Counted from the stretch's first letter, positions 1-5,690 are shown. The stretch is DNA of 9,381 nt from Robiginitomaculum sp. (GCA_002733385.1 NVVO01000024.1:28405-37785); one strand, 5' to 3'. Notes: a model not told the origin generated them from the sequence alone. Translations and numbers: made by a program.

Positions 1-314
1 GCCAGTACAATGTCAAACAGTCCAGCTTGTCCCTCCACATAAATATCGTCCGGCAGGCCGGTGATCTCTGTGCGCCCGCCGTCCGCAGTAATATGCAATA
101 AATACCCGGGGTGTTCCGTGACCAAAAAACTACCGTCTGGCAATACCGCCACACTCCAAGGTGCGCGTAAATTATCGGCAATGGTCTCGACGTTTATTTC
201 GGTCTGGCTGGCTGTGACCTCGGCCTTTGGCGGAACCTTTGTATCCTGCGCTGGCGCACACCCTTGCGCCAAAACCGCTAGCGCAATTCCTAAACCTAAT
301 GTTCGTATAGCCAT
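1..314 (-). CDS. PQQ-dependent sugar dehydrogenase-like lipoprotein, N-terminal part
   Basis: The 5' end of a minus-strand gene that runs off the left edge; 104 residues are visible. The ATG at 312-314 follows a GGGAG ribosome binding site six bases upstream. The first 18 residues form a short hydrophobic signal sequence ending LAQG before Cys19, a plausible but weak lipobox, so the protein is probably secreted and may be lipid-anchored. The mature part has the opening blade signature of the soluble glucose/aldose dehydrogenase beta-propeller (YliI-like, GSDH): an APW-x-x-AVLPDG stretch, then LVTEHPG, then a GLP...EGQAGLFDIVL stretch. Family members oxidise aldose sugars in the periplasm using PQQ. 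The catalytic region lies outside the window, so activity cannot be judged. It is divergent from the membrane-protein gene starting at 395. Confidence 0.75.
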   Translation of the reverse strand, partial: MAIRTLGLGIALAVLAQGCAPAQDTKVPPKAEVTASQTEINVETIADNLRAPWSVAVLPDGSFLVTEHPGYLLHITADGGRTEITGLPDDIYVEGQAGLFDIVL

Positions 315-328
315 TTACCACTCCCGTC

Positions 329-358
329 TTGACCTATGTATAAAGGATAGCCCATATT
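329..358 (+). promoter_or_regulatory. candidate sigma-70-type promoter for the gene at 395
   Basis: TTGACC (329-334, 5/6 match to the -35 consensus) is followed after 18 bases by CATATT (353-358, 4/6 match to the -10). Transcription would start near 365, downstream of the GTG at 362, which supports the ATG at 395 as the true start. Inferred from sequence match only. Confidence 0.4.
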
Positions 359-394
359 GGGGTGAAACGAAAGACTGGATGTAAAAGGATAGAG

Positions 395-838
395 ATGCGG
401 CGGTTTGGTAAAATATTTCTGGTGTTTATCTTAAGTGTCGTCGTCGCGACCTTGTTGGCCACCCTGTTCTCAAGCCAATTTGTGATCGCCGGGCTTGCGC
501 AAGCTGGTGCCGAAATCAGCTGGGGTGAGCGTTTAAGCATGACCCTATATGATCTTGGCCATTTGGGTCGGCTGTATGCTATTTTCATCTTTATCGGACT
601 GGCCATAGCGTTTTTGGCGGGGGGACTTGTGTACCGTTTTGCCAAGACCAAACGCCCACTGATTTACGTGGTGGCGGGCATGGCCTGTTTCGTGGTCATG
701 CTATACCTGATGCAAGCCGTATTCTTCGGTGTTCCCATTATCGCCGGTGCGCGGAGTACATTGGGCTTAGCGTTTCAGGCACTTGCGGGCGGGCTAGGGG
801 GCTATGTATTTGCACGGTTAACGGCGCGAACCGAGTAG
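395..838 (+). CDS. small four-helix integral membrane protein of unknown function
   Basis: A 147-residue protein with about four predicted transmembrane segments (residues 5-34, 60-80, 88-110 and 121-141), separated by short loops. The loop at 81-88 is basic (RFAKTKR). The frame is open back to a GTG at 362, but the ATG at 395 is preferred: it has an AGGATAG ribosome binding site just upstream and starts with MRRFGK directly before the first hydrophobic helix. I do not recognise the family; no catalytic or cofactor motif is visible. Glycine and alanine are frequent in the last helix, as in tightly packed helix bundles. The gene converges on the minus-strand gene ending at 843, only four bases away, with no terminator visible between them. 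Confidence 0.75.
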   Translation: MRRFGKIFLVFILSVVVATLLATLFSSQFVIAGLAQAGAEISWGERLSMTLYDLGHLGRLYAIFIFIGLAIAFLAGGLVYRFAKTKRPLIYVVAGMACFVVMLYLMQAVFFGVPIIAGARSTLGLAFQALAGGLGGYVFARLTARTE

Positions 839-842
839 GAGC

Positions 843-1598
843 TTATCCATCCTCACCATGTTGAATGTTGAGCGTTATATCTAATTGGCGGTGAACTTCC
901 TGAATTTGGGCTAGCCAAGGGCGCAGTCCATCGCGCATAAAGGCGTCATATGTGTCTGCATTTATGGCAATATCGCCCATGAGGCCTTTGTTCTGTTTAA
1001 TGGCCTTTGCGGTGCAGGTCGCCGTTACTCCACGTTCAAGATCTTCGCGCGTATCACTGTGCCTAAGTGCTGAGGACACTTCAATTATTTCAGGATAAAG
1101 ATGGCCAATGTCATAGGCATTGGCGCTCAAGCTTGTCGTAAATTCAAGTGCTTCTTGCCTTTGCAGTAGTTTTGCCAAAGCACTATTGAGCGCTGTGTCG
1201 CGTACTATATCCAACCGTCCGGTTGCTTGTAGCCGCTCAAGCGCCGGCAAATTAGTACGGCCAAAATATAACATATGCGCAGACCCAAGGGCCGTGCATT
1301 CGGTCGTTGTTAGTTCTCTTTGGGGCGCTAAACCAAATAAAATATTTGTCGCCGTGGCTATAGCAATAGCACTGCTTATACGACGGTATAAAATATTTTC
1401 CGCAAGTTGCTCTGTCTCTGTAATCTCTGTGTGTAGCGCATGAAGAATAGCGGTTTCGTCGCGTCTGTCCTGCTGGGCATTGCTCCAATTGGAAACCTGC
1501 AAACCAACAAACACCCCGACAACGACAATGAAAAAATCAATGGCAACGGCGAACCAATTTTGGTCGTTTATGTGTTTCGTAATTCTACGTAATAACAT
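843..1598 (-). CDS. single-anchor membrane protein, DUF6090-like
   Basis: A 251-residue protein. A basic N-terminus (MLLRRITKHINDQNW) precedes one transmembrane helix at about 15-33, with the pattern AVAIDFFIVVVGVFVGLQVSNW, broken here by no proline or charge after the Asp. A charged, probably coiled region follows (about 36-70), then a soluble helical domain. The motif of a tryptophan, an Asp in the helix, a valine-glycine run and then a QVxNW exit is typical of small anchored proteins annotated as DUF6090 or left as hypothetical; their function is unknown. The frame extends to a TTG at 1628, but the ATG at 1598 is chosen because an AGAGGA ribosome binding site lies just upstream and the protein then starts like its relatives. 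Its upstream region is occupied by a DUF559 remnant, which may have replaced the original promoter region. Confidence 0.75.
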   Translation of the reverse strand: MLLRRITKHINDQNWFAVAIDFFIVVVGVFVGLQVSNWSNAQQDRRDETAILHALHTEITETEQLAENILYRRISSAIAIATATNILFGLAPQRELTTTECTALGSAHMLYFGRTNLPALERLQATGRLDIVRDTALNSALAKLLQRQEALEFTTSLSANAYDIGHLYPEIIEVSSALRHSDTREDLERGVTATCTAKAIKQNKGLMGDIAINADTYDAFMRDGLRPWLAQIQEVHRQLDITLNIQHGEDG

Positions 1599-1651
1599 CC
1601 CCAGTCCTCTTTTTATAGTTTGTAGCAATTCTCAGATGGGTTGTCAGTAGT

Positions 1652-1740
1652 AATTTAAATCCACCTCGCCCCCGAGCTTCACGCCAAAATTTGGCTTCGG
1701 CATAACTTTGCGCGCTATTTTGGCTTATGGGCATGTCCAT
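1652..1740 (-). pseudogene. degenerate, truncated DUF559 gene copy
   Basis: On the minus strand, 1710-1652 aligns to 2017-2081 of the intact DUF559 gene. The first 45 aligned bases differ at only 4 positions; a six-base in-frame deletion follows, then 12 of 14 bases match. The start codon and the bases upstream also align (minus strand 1783-1738 with 1925-1971), with an 18-base deletion just after the ATG. Read from 1740 it gives QSYAEAKFWREARGR then GGFK, matching QSNAEAIFWREVRGR and GGFK in the intact protein. Homology stops near 1652, before the catalytic ELD region. The frame then runs on to a stop at 1582, inside the start of the next gene. It cannot encode a nuclease. Orientation is head to head with the intact copy. 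Confidence 0.8.
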
Positions 1741-1767
1741 GTGTTAAGCTGGGGCACAGCCACAAAC

Positions 1768-1811
1768 ATCCAAACCCCTCACCTTGTTCCTCTCCCTAAA
1801 GGAGAGGAGAC
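1768..1811 (+). repeat. palindromic repeat, copy 1
   Basis: A 44-base repeat, 43/44 identical to 2342-2385 in the same orientation. It contains a conserved CCCCTCACCTTGTT segment and a 7-bp perfect hairpin CCTCTCC/GGAGAGG with loop CTAAA. Confidence 0.9.
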
Positions 1812-1871
1812 GACGTCTTAAATTATGGGTTATAACTTAATTGTTGGTCACATTACTAACAGCCGCCATCA

Positions 1872-1924
1872 AAGAAAACGCAGTTTTCTTACCTCTCCTT
1901 TGGGGAGAGGTCGGGCGAAGCCCG
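1872..1924. repeat. three perfect hairpins packed end to end (repeat copy 2, variant form)
   Basis: AAGAAAAC-GCA-GTTTTCTT (1872-1890), ACCTCTCC-TTTGG-GGAGAGGT (1891-1911) and CGGGC-GAA-GCCCG (1912-1924) abut with no spare base. The last two form the longer variant of the palindromic repeat that is widespread in alphaproteobacterial intergenic regions. GGTGAGGGG follows, as in the other copies read in inverse orientation. Confidence 0.85.
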
Positions 1925-1968
1925 GGTGAGGGGCTTGGATGTTTGCTGTTGTGTGCTAAACTTACCAC

Positions 1969-2328
1969 ATGACTAAACCCACAAAAACCAAATTGGCACG
2001 AAAGTTGCGGCAAACACAAAGTAATGCCGAAGCCATATTTTGGCGTGAAGTTCGGGGACGAATTGTGGGCGGTTTTAAATTTCGCCGCCAAGTTCCTATT
2101 GATAAGTTTATTGCCGACTTCGTTTGTGAAAGTGCCAAATTGATCATTGAACTTGATGGCCATCAACATGCGGATACCAAAGACGCAGATTTGGCGCGGA
2201 CAGAAACACTTGAAACCAAGGGCTATCGTGTCATCCGGTTTTGGAACCATGATGTCTATAATAATTTGGACGGGGTTATGATTGAAGTTTTAGCGGAACT
2301 GGAATTAGCTTCTAACCGTGAGCTTTGA
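1969..2328 (+). CDS. DUF559 protein, Vsr-like PD-(D/E)XK nuclease fold
   Basis: A 119-residue protein spanning the usual length of a free-standing DUF559 domain. Visible family features are a basic N-terminal helix (KLARKLRQTQSNAE), FWREVRGR at 25-32, GGFKFRRQVPI at 34-44, D50 in the FIADFVC strand, E61-L-D63-G in the next strand, H65/H67 just after, and the closing VIRFWNHDV at 88-96. The acidic residues and histidines fit the active site of the Vsr/PD-(D/E)XK superfamily, so a metal-dependent DNA-cutting or nicking activity is plausible; the cellular role of DUF559 is not established. No strong ribosome binding site is seen upstream of the ATG; the start is supported by the length of the family and by the aligned start of the degenerate copy. 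It is flanked by inverted palindromic repeats on both sides and a decayed copy lies head to head, suggesting a mobile or formerly mobile unit. Confidence 0.88.
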   Translation: MTKPTKTKLARKLRQTQSNAEAIFWREVRGRIVGGFKFRRQVPIDKFIADFVCESAKLIIELDGHQHADTKDADLARTETLETKGYRVIRFWNHDVYNNLDGVMIEVLAELELASNREL

Positions 2329-2341
2329 AGTTTCTTTAAAT

Positions 2342-2529
2342 ATCCAAACCCCTCACCTTGTTCCTCTCCCAAAAGGAGAGGAGACCACGCTACAATGTTC
2401 TTTGTTTTGGCATAAATTTTGGGCATACGGAAGCATCTGCGAACAATACAGGCAACATCTAAACTATCAACAAATAAGATGGTCAAGACACCGTCTCCTC
2501 TCCCTAAAGGAGAGGAACAAGGTGAGGGG
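2342..2529. repeat. 188-bp inverted-repeat unit downstream of the DUF559 gene
   Basis: The left arm (2342-2385) is repeat copy 3 and the right arm (2493-2529) is copy 4 in inverse orientation; outside the hairpin loops the 37-base arms are exact complements. Each arm holds the CCTCTCC/GGAGAGG hairpin (2363-2381 and 2498-2516). The interior (2386-2492) is AT-rich, has no credible gene and shows no clear similarity to the interior of the 1763-1945 unit. The layout is like a MITE or a pair of REP sequences. No target-site duplication could be identified with confidence. Confidence 0.8.
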
Positions 2530-2968
2530 TAATATGCTGGAGGGGATATCCATGATTTAACCAGATAAATCAATTGCGTTTTCAACGGGTTCCAAGTTTT
2601 TCGCCAAGGTAAATCCACGGTTTCTTAAACACCCCTATATTACAAATGTTCTTCTCTTTGGGACAGGCAAACGATCGTTGGTTGGCTGGAGGGGAGACGG
2701 CGTTTCGTCGGTGTAGATACTCTTATAACATGGAGTGGTCGGCCGGCTCCGGGTGAGGTCCTTGATCCTTGACTGATCTACGGGCCCCCTATGTGAAAAG
2801 ACGCCGCCGTGTGGTTTTACACCGTGCGAAACACTTTTTGTGCACTTCTTCGGTAATCCGGTGCGGTGCGAAACCACACGGGCGTCCCATTTATTCGCCG
2901 CGTATTGAGAACCAAAGCCCATCACGTCCGCACTTTTTGTGCGGCGATAAAACTGCTGGAGATTATGT
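2530..2968. other. 439-bp stretch without a credible gene; candidate leader or RNA region
   Basis: The stretch lies between the downstream repeat unit and the first small CxC gene. Open frames here (minus 2635-2925 and plus 2769-2972) lack convincing ribosome binding sites, and much of their sequence is explained by inverted repeats. The right-hand 270 bases contain several nested palindromes, listed separately. 2759-2772 is a tandem TCCTTGA duplication. Nothing recognisable is seen in 2530-2690. Confidence 0.6.
2698..2944 (+). ncRNA. possible structured RNA or 5' leader (strand uncertain)
   Basis: The core is a long hairpin: GACGC (2800-2804) pairs with 2882-2886, CCGTGTGGTTT (2807-2817) pairs perfectly with 2871-2881, and CACCG (2820-2824) pairs with CGGTG (2864-2868), giving 21 pairs with a two-base bulge. 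Upstream, GTAGAT (2713-2718) can pair with ATCTAC (2776-2781), and CGGCGT (2698-2703) with 2801-2806 as an alternative to the core stem. Downstream is CCGCAC-TTTTT-GTGCGG (2928-2944). No T-run follows, so it is not a standard terminator. No known RNA family (6S, RNase P, SRP, tmRNA, common riboswitches) was recognised by eye. The plus strand is suggested because a gene starts 25 bases later. Confidence 0.35.
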
Positions 2969-3247
2969 ATGAGTAGACCCGGACATAATGAAACTTACAA
3001 ATTTGATGCCCGTATCGCCGCTTTGCGCCGGGCCGTGCTTAAGACCGAACGGGCTTTGGCGCTCGAAACCAAAAAACGGGAAAAATCCTGTCGGTGTCAA
3101 GGCGGCTGTCTGGGCGGCGGAGACATCTATACTCAGACGGATTTCGAGGAAGCGCGCGAGATATTTGAGACGGCAAGGGCGGAGTGGCTGGCGGAGCATA
3201 AGATAAAAACCCCGGTTGGTTTGATTGCGGAGACGGCAGATGTCTAA
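2969..3247 (+). CDS. small helical protein with a CxCxxxC motif
   Basis: A 92-residue hypothetical protein. The ATG at 2969 has a GGAG ribosome binding site seven bases upstream. It is highly charged: a helix likely to form a coiled coil (about 12-38), then C41-R-C43-x-x-x-C47 followed by a glycine-rich turn (GGCLGGGD), then a second amphipathic helix (about 57-78). There is no signal peptide or membrane segment, so it is probably cytoplasmic. The layout of helix, Cys-x-Cys, helix recurs in the next gene, suggesting a diverged tandem pair. The cysteines could bind a metal, but nothing proves this. The 3' end overlaps the next start by eight bases, indicating one transcript and probable translational coupling. 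Family not recognised. Confidence 0.7.
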   Translation: MSRPGHNETYKFDARIAALRRAVLKTERALALETKKREKSCRCQGGCLGGGDIYTQTDFEEAREIFETARAEWLAEHKIKTPVGLIAETADV

Positions 3248-3500
3248 ATTTCAACCTGCTAACAGAGGGCAAAAAACCAAGACCATAAGAAAGCTTGAGG
3301 CGCAAATCTCCATTCTGAACAAAGCCATTGCCGCCTTACCGCCCCTGTGTGACTGCGAAACGAAATATACGCCCGAGGAAAAATTGGCCTTGGCACATAA
3401 ACTCGCGGTACTTTGGCAGCGCGAATTCCAACAAGAGCTTGAAACAGGTATTCGTGCCTCTATGGATTTTATGAACCCCTCAAAAAATGAGGCAGGGTGA
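3240..3500 (+). CDS. small helical protein with a CxC motif, likely paralogue of the preceding gene
   Basis: An 86-residue hypothetical protein. The frame extends to a TTG at 3225, but the ATG at 3240 is chosen because GGAG lies seven bases upstream. A basic N-terminus (about 1-18) leads into a first helix (KLEAQISILNKAIAAL), then PPLC37-D-C39, then a second helix with acidic and aliphatic residues (TPEEKLALAHKLAVLWQREF, 44-63). This mirrors the order of helix, Cys-x-Cys, T-x-x-E-E/A helix and tryptophan seen in the upstream protein, although direct sequence identity is low. No signal peptide or membrane segment. Function unknown. It converges on sppA; the hairpin at 3518-3545 lies between them. 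Confidence 0.68.
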   Translation: MSKFQPANRGQKTKTIRKLEAQISILNKAIAALPPLCDCETKYTPEEKLALAHKLAVLWQREFQQELETGIRASMDFMNPSKNEAG

Positions 3501-3517
3501 GCACGCAGGCTACACAT

Positions 3518-3545
3518 AAAAACGGGCGCCCCATTGAGACGCCCG
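3518..3545 (-). terminator. Rho-independent terminator of sppA
   Basis: On the minus strand, CGGGCG (complement of 3540-3545) pairs with CGCCCG (complement of 3523-3528), followed by five T (complement of 3518-3522). It begins 28 bases after the sppA stop codon. On the plus strand the hairpin is followed by a less uniform sequence, so its effect on the small CxC genes is unclear. Confidence 0.75.
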
Positions 3546-3573
3546 CTGTAGAATTTTATGATTTAAATCCAGC

Positions 3574-5358
3574 CTATTTGAATTTTGGCAAATCGGCTTT
3601 CATTTGGGCCTGGCCGCGCTCATTCATCAAGGCTTGGGCGCGCATGAAGGCTTGGAATTCCGCCGACTGGGTCAAGGTTTGCAAGTCTTGCAAATCGGCC
3701 GTGGCCTGTGCGGTGACATTGAACATCTGCTCCAGCTTTTCCATGTCGGTCAGTTCGCGGGGGAATTTCCGGATCCTGACTTCGGTATCAGCGTCGATGT
3801 CGGCCAGCTCTTTGGCAATTTCCAGAGCTTTCATAAACCCGCCGAGTTCGTCGACCAGACCAATTTCCTTGGCTTGTACGCCTGTCCACACCCGGCCTTT
3901 GGCGATTTCGCGCACTTGCTCTATGGTCATGTCCCGGCCATCGGCCACCTTGGCGGTGAAATCATTATAAATGTCTTCCATGCCGCCCCGGAAAGCTTCG
4001 CGGTTGGCATCGCTCCACGGCTCGAACGCCGAATAGGCGGCGGAATATTCGCCGCCGATATTGACGGCTTCCACATTAAAGCCGATTTTGGCCGTGGTGT
4101 CTTTGATATTGATCAGCCCGGCCAACACACCAATAGATCCGGTGACCGTGGTCGGCATAGCGACAATTTTATCGGCGGGCGCGGCCACATAATATCCGCC
4201 GGACGCCGCATATTGTCCCATGGAGACGACAACCGGTTTGCCGGCCGCCTTGGCTTTGATAACCGCGTCCCAGATTTGGTCGGACGCCGTGGCCGAACCG
4301 CCGGGTGTGTTGATGCGCAAAATAATCGCTTTGACTTTATCGTTCTTGGACGCCTTGAGGATGGCTTTGGACAATGTGTCGCTACCCATGGAAAGATTGT
4401 TGGAAAACGGGTTGGAACCATCCTCGGAGCTGCCCAGCACCACGGCACCCTGGCCGCCAATAAATGCAATCGTCGGGCCGGAATTAAACCCGACACCGTA
4501 ATCGGCAACGCTCTGGAAAACCGCGTCCTTGCCAGCCTTCTTTTTGGCATAATCGCGGGCATCTATATAATGCCCGAGCTTGTCCACATAGCCAAGCTCT
4601 TTGGCTTGCTCGGCGCTGTGGGGGGCATTTTGCAAGAAGTCCAAAAATGCGTTTTCGGACAAGCCACGATCGGCGGTAATATTGCTGACATTACTGTCCA
4701 TCAAGGACTGGAACAGGGAGGTCATGCTTTCCTTGTGGGCCGGGGTCATGGTTTTTTGCGTATAGGTATTTGCCGCGTTTTTGTATTCATGAAACTGGAT
4801 GAATTGTGGCTTGGCGTCCAGTTTCTCGAACACACCGCCCAAAAACTGGACCTCGCCGCGCATGCCGGCCAGAGAAAAACTGGTGGTGGCTTGCAGCCAA
4901 ATCTCGTCCGCCGCCGCTACCGACATATAGGCCGGCAGGCTGGTGCCTTCAAAGCCCTGGGCGTGGGCAATAACGAATTTGCCGCTGGATTTGAAATCTT
5001 TAATAGCGGTGCGCAGTTCTTCGGCTCTGGCCGGTGCCATGCCCCAGCCATTGGCGCGAATAAACAGGCCTTTGATTTTCTTGTCGTCTTTGGCGCGGGC
5101 CAAGGCACGCACCGTGCTGACAACCGACAAAGGCGTGTCGCCAAACAAGGAAGCACCGCCGCTATGGTCAAGCATAGATTTGCGCAAATCCAGTGTCAGG
5201 ACAATGGCATCGCCGCTAATCTCGGTTTTACTGGAGGCGGCCCCAACAAGAGCCCCCACCACCATGAGCATAAACATAAACAACAAAAACAAGGCTACAA
5301 AAAAGCCAATAACAGAAGCCAGCAAGGACAGGAAAAAATGACGCATGAAAAAACCCAT
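3574..5358 (-). CDS. sppA: signal peptide peptidase SppA, 67K type
   Basis: A 594-residue inner-membrane serine protease that degrades signal peptides after their release. An N-terminal transmembrane segment (about 8-40) is followed by two tandem S49/ClpP-like domains, as in the long E. coli form (about 618 residues). The predicted catalytic pair is K193 in the N-terminal domain (HEYKNA) and S386 in the C-terminal domain (QYAASGGYY), corresponding to E. coli K209 and S409. The oxyanion-hole region NTPGG (350-354) and TGSIGV (406-411) are intact. The C-terminal tail (about 540-594) is helical and charged. M1 at 5358 and M5 at 5346 are both possible starts; neither has a strong ribosome binding site, and M1 is kept because it places the basic residue in front of the membrane helix. 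It appears to be a single-gene transcription unit with its own terminator. Confidence 0.95.
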   Translation of the reverse strand: MGFFMRHFFLSLLASVIGFFVALFLLFMFMLMVVGALVGAASSKTEISGDAIVLTLDLRKSMLDHSGGASLFGDTPLSVVSTVRALARAKDDKKIKGLFIRANGWGMAPARAEELRTAIKDFKSSGKFVIAHAQGFEGTSLPAYMSVAAADEIWLQATTSFSLAGMRGEVQFLGGVFEKLDAKPQFIQFHEYKNAANTYTQKTMTPAHKESMTSLFQSLMDSNVSNITADRGLSENAFLDFLQNAPHSAEQAKELGYVDKLGHYIDARDYAKKKAGKDAVFQSVADYGVGFNSGPTIAFIGGQGAVVLGSSEDGSNPFSNNLSMGSDTLSKAILKASKNDKVKAIILRINTPGGSATASDQIWDAVIKAKAAGKPVVVSMGQYAASGGYYVAAPADKIVAMPTTVTGSIGVLAGLINIKDTTAKIGFNVEAVNIGGEYSAAYSAFEPWSDANREAFRGGMEDIYNDFTAKVADGRDMTIEQVREIAKGRVWTGVQAKEIGLVDELGGFMKALEIAKELADIDADTEVRIRKFPRELTDMEKLEQMFNVTAQATADLQDLQTLTQSAEFQAFMRAQALMNERGQAQMKADLPKFK

Positions 5359-5376
5359 TATAAAGAATTAGCAGAA

Positions 5377-5392
5377 ATAGAGGAGCCTCTAT
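5377..5392. promoter_or_regulatory. 16-bp near-perfect palindrome in the sppA leader
   Basis: ATAGAGG-AG-CCTCTAT, with 7-bp complementary arms, lies 19 bases upstream of the sppA start. It could be an operator or a small mRNA hairpin. The bound factor, if any, is unknown. Confidence 0.35.
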
Positions 5393-5422
5393 GGCACGGT
5401 TTTGTCGGAAAGCAAAGATTAT

Positions 5423-5452
5423 TCTCGATAAACGATAAAAAACATGCAAGAG
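5423..5452 (-). promoter_or_regulatory. weak candidate promoter for sppA
   Basis: On the minus strand TTGCAT is followed after 17 bases by GAGAAT, a 4/6 match to the -10 consensus. The spacer holds a tandem repeat of CGATAAA (plus strand 5426-5439). Match quality is modest and the coordinates are approximate. Confidence 0.25.
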
Positions 5453-5616
5453 GGCTATTGGCATGGGAATTGTACGAATAGTCCGAAAAAGCCGTTGCAT
5501 TCCCAATGCTTTGACGATAATAAGCGGCGCTTGTCTTGATCTTGTGAGAAGGCCTGGTGCCCGGCCAGTTGGTACATCCAGTTGGCACATGTTGGCAAGA
5601 TATAAGAATGCGCTTT

Positions 5617-5690
5617 TGGGGCGTAGCCAAGCGGTAAGGCATCGGGTTTTGATCCCGTGATCGTTGGTTCGAATCCAGCCGCCCCAACCA
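5617..5690 (+). tRNA. tRNA-Gln (anticodon UUG)
   Basis: A 74-nt tRNA gene with encoded CCA (5688-5690). The acceptor stem TGGGGCG (5617-5623) pairs with CGCCCCA (5680-5686). The anticodon stem CGGG/CCCG encloses the seven-base loop TTTTGAT with anticodon TTG at 5649-5651. The T arm is GTTGG-TTCGAAT-CCAGC (5663-5679). The discriminator base is A. It is divergent from sppA and stands alone; no further tRNA or integrase gene is visible nearby. Confidence 0.96.

Larger units (their letters stand above)
1763..1945. repeat. 183-bp inverted-repeat unit between the two DUF559 copies
   Basis: The ends are 21-base inverted repeats differing at one position: 1763-1783 (CAAACATCCAAACCCCTCAC, then C) and the complement of 1925-1945. 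Just inside the left end is the hairpin CCTCTCC-CTAAA-GGAGAGG (1789-1807). Inside the right end is a run of three abutting hairpins (1872-1924). The centre (about 1812-1871) is AT-rich with no gene. Part of the inverted repeat is the upstream region of the two head-to-head DUF559 copies, so the unit may reflect an inverted duplication rather than a separate element. Confidence 0.8.

Noticed and set aside
362..394. GTG start extending the four-helix membrane protein by 11 residues
   Set aside because: It lies at or before the likely transcription start and lacks a ribosome binding site; the ATG at 395 has one.
1599..1628. TTG start extending the anchored membrane protein by 10 residues
   Set aside because: The ATG at 1598 has a good ribosome binding site and gives the usual N-terminus for such proteins.
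1837..2250. Minus-strand frame over the DUF559 gene and repeat
   Set aside because: It covers the intact DUF559 gene in antisense and reads through palindromic repeat sequence.
1763..2529. CRISPR array
   Set aside because: Four repeat copies in mixed orientation, without regular spacers; each is a self-palindrome next to a nuclease gene, not a spaced array.
2256..2618. Frames running through the downstream repeat unit
   Set aside because: They translate the CCTCTCC repeat into low-complexity peptide and show no coding signature.
2635..2925. A 96-codon minus-strand frame in the structured intergenic block
   Set aside because: The ribosome binding site is weak, no motif is recognised, and much of its sequence is explained by the inverted repeats. 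It is kept open as an alternative in the finding on this block.
2928..2944. CCGCAC-TTTTT-GTGCGG hairpin as a terminator
   Set aside because: No T-run follows on either strand.
3604..5481. A 625-codon open frame on the plus strand, longer than sppA itself
   Set aside because: It is the mirror of sppA, whose domain order and catalytic K193/S386 are unambiguous. The plus-strand product has no recognisable motifs and a composition typical of an antisense frame.
5582..5606. TTGGCA ... TATAAG as a tRNA promoter
   Set aside because: The -10-like TATAAG is well placed, but the spacer is only 13 bases, so the pair is not a standard promoter.
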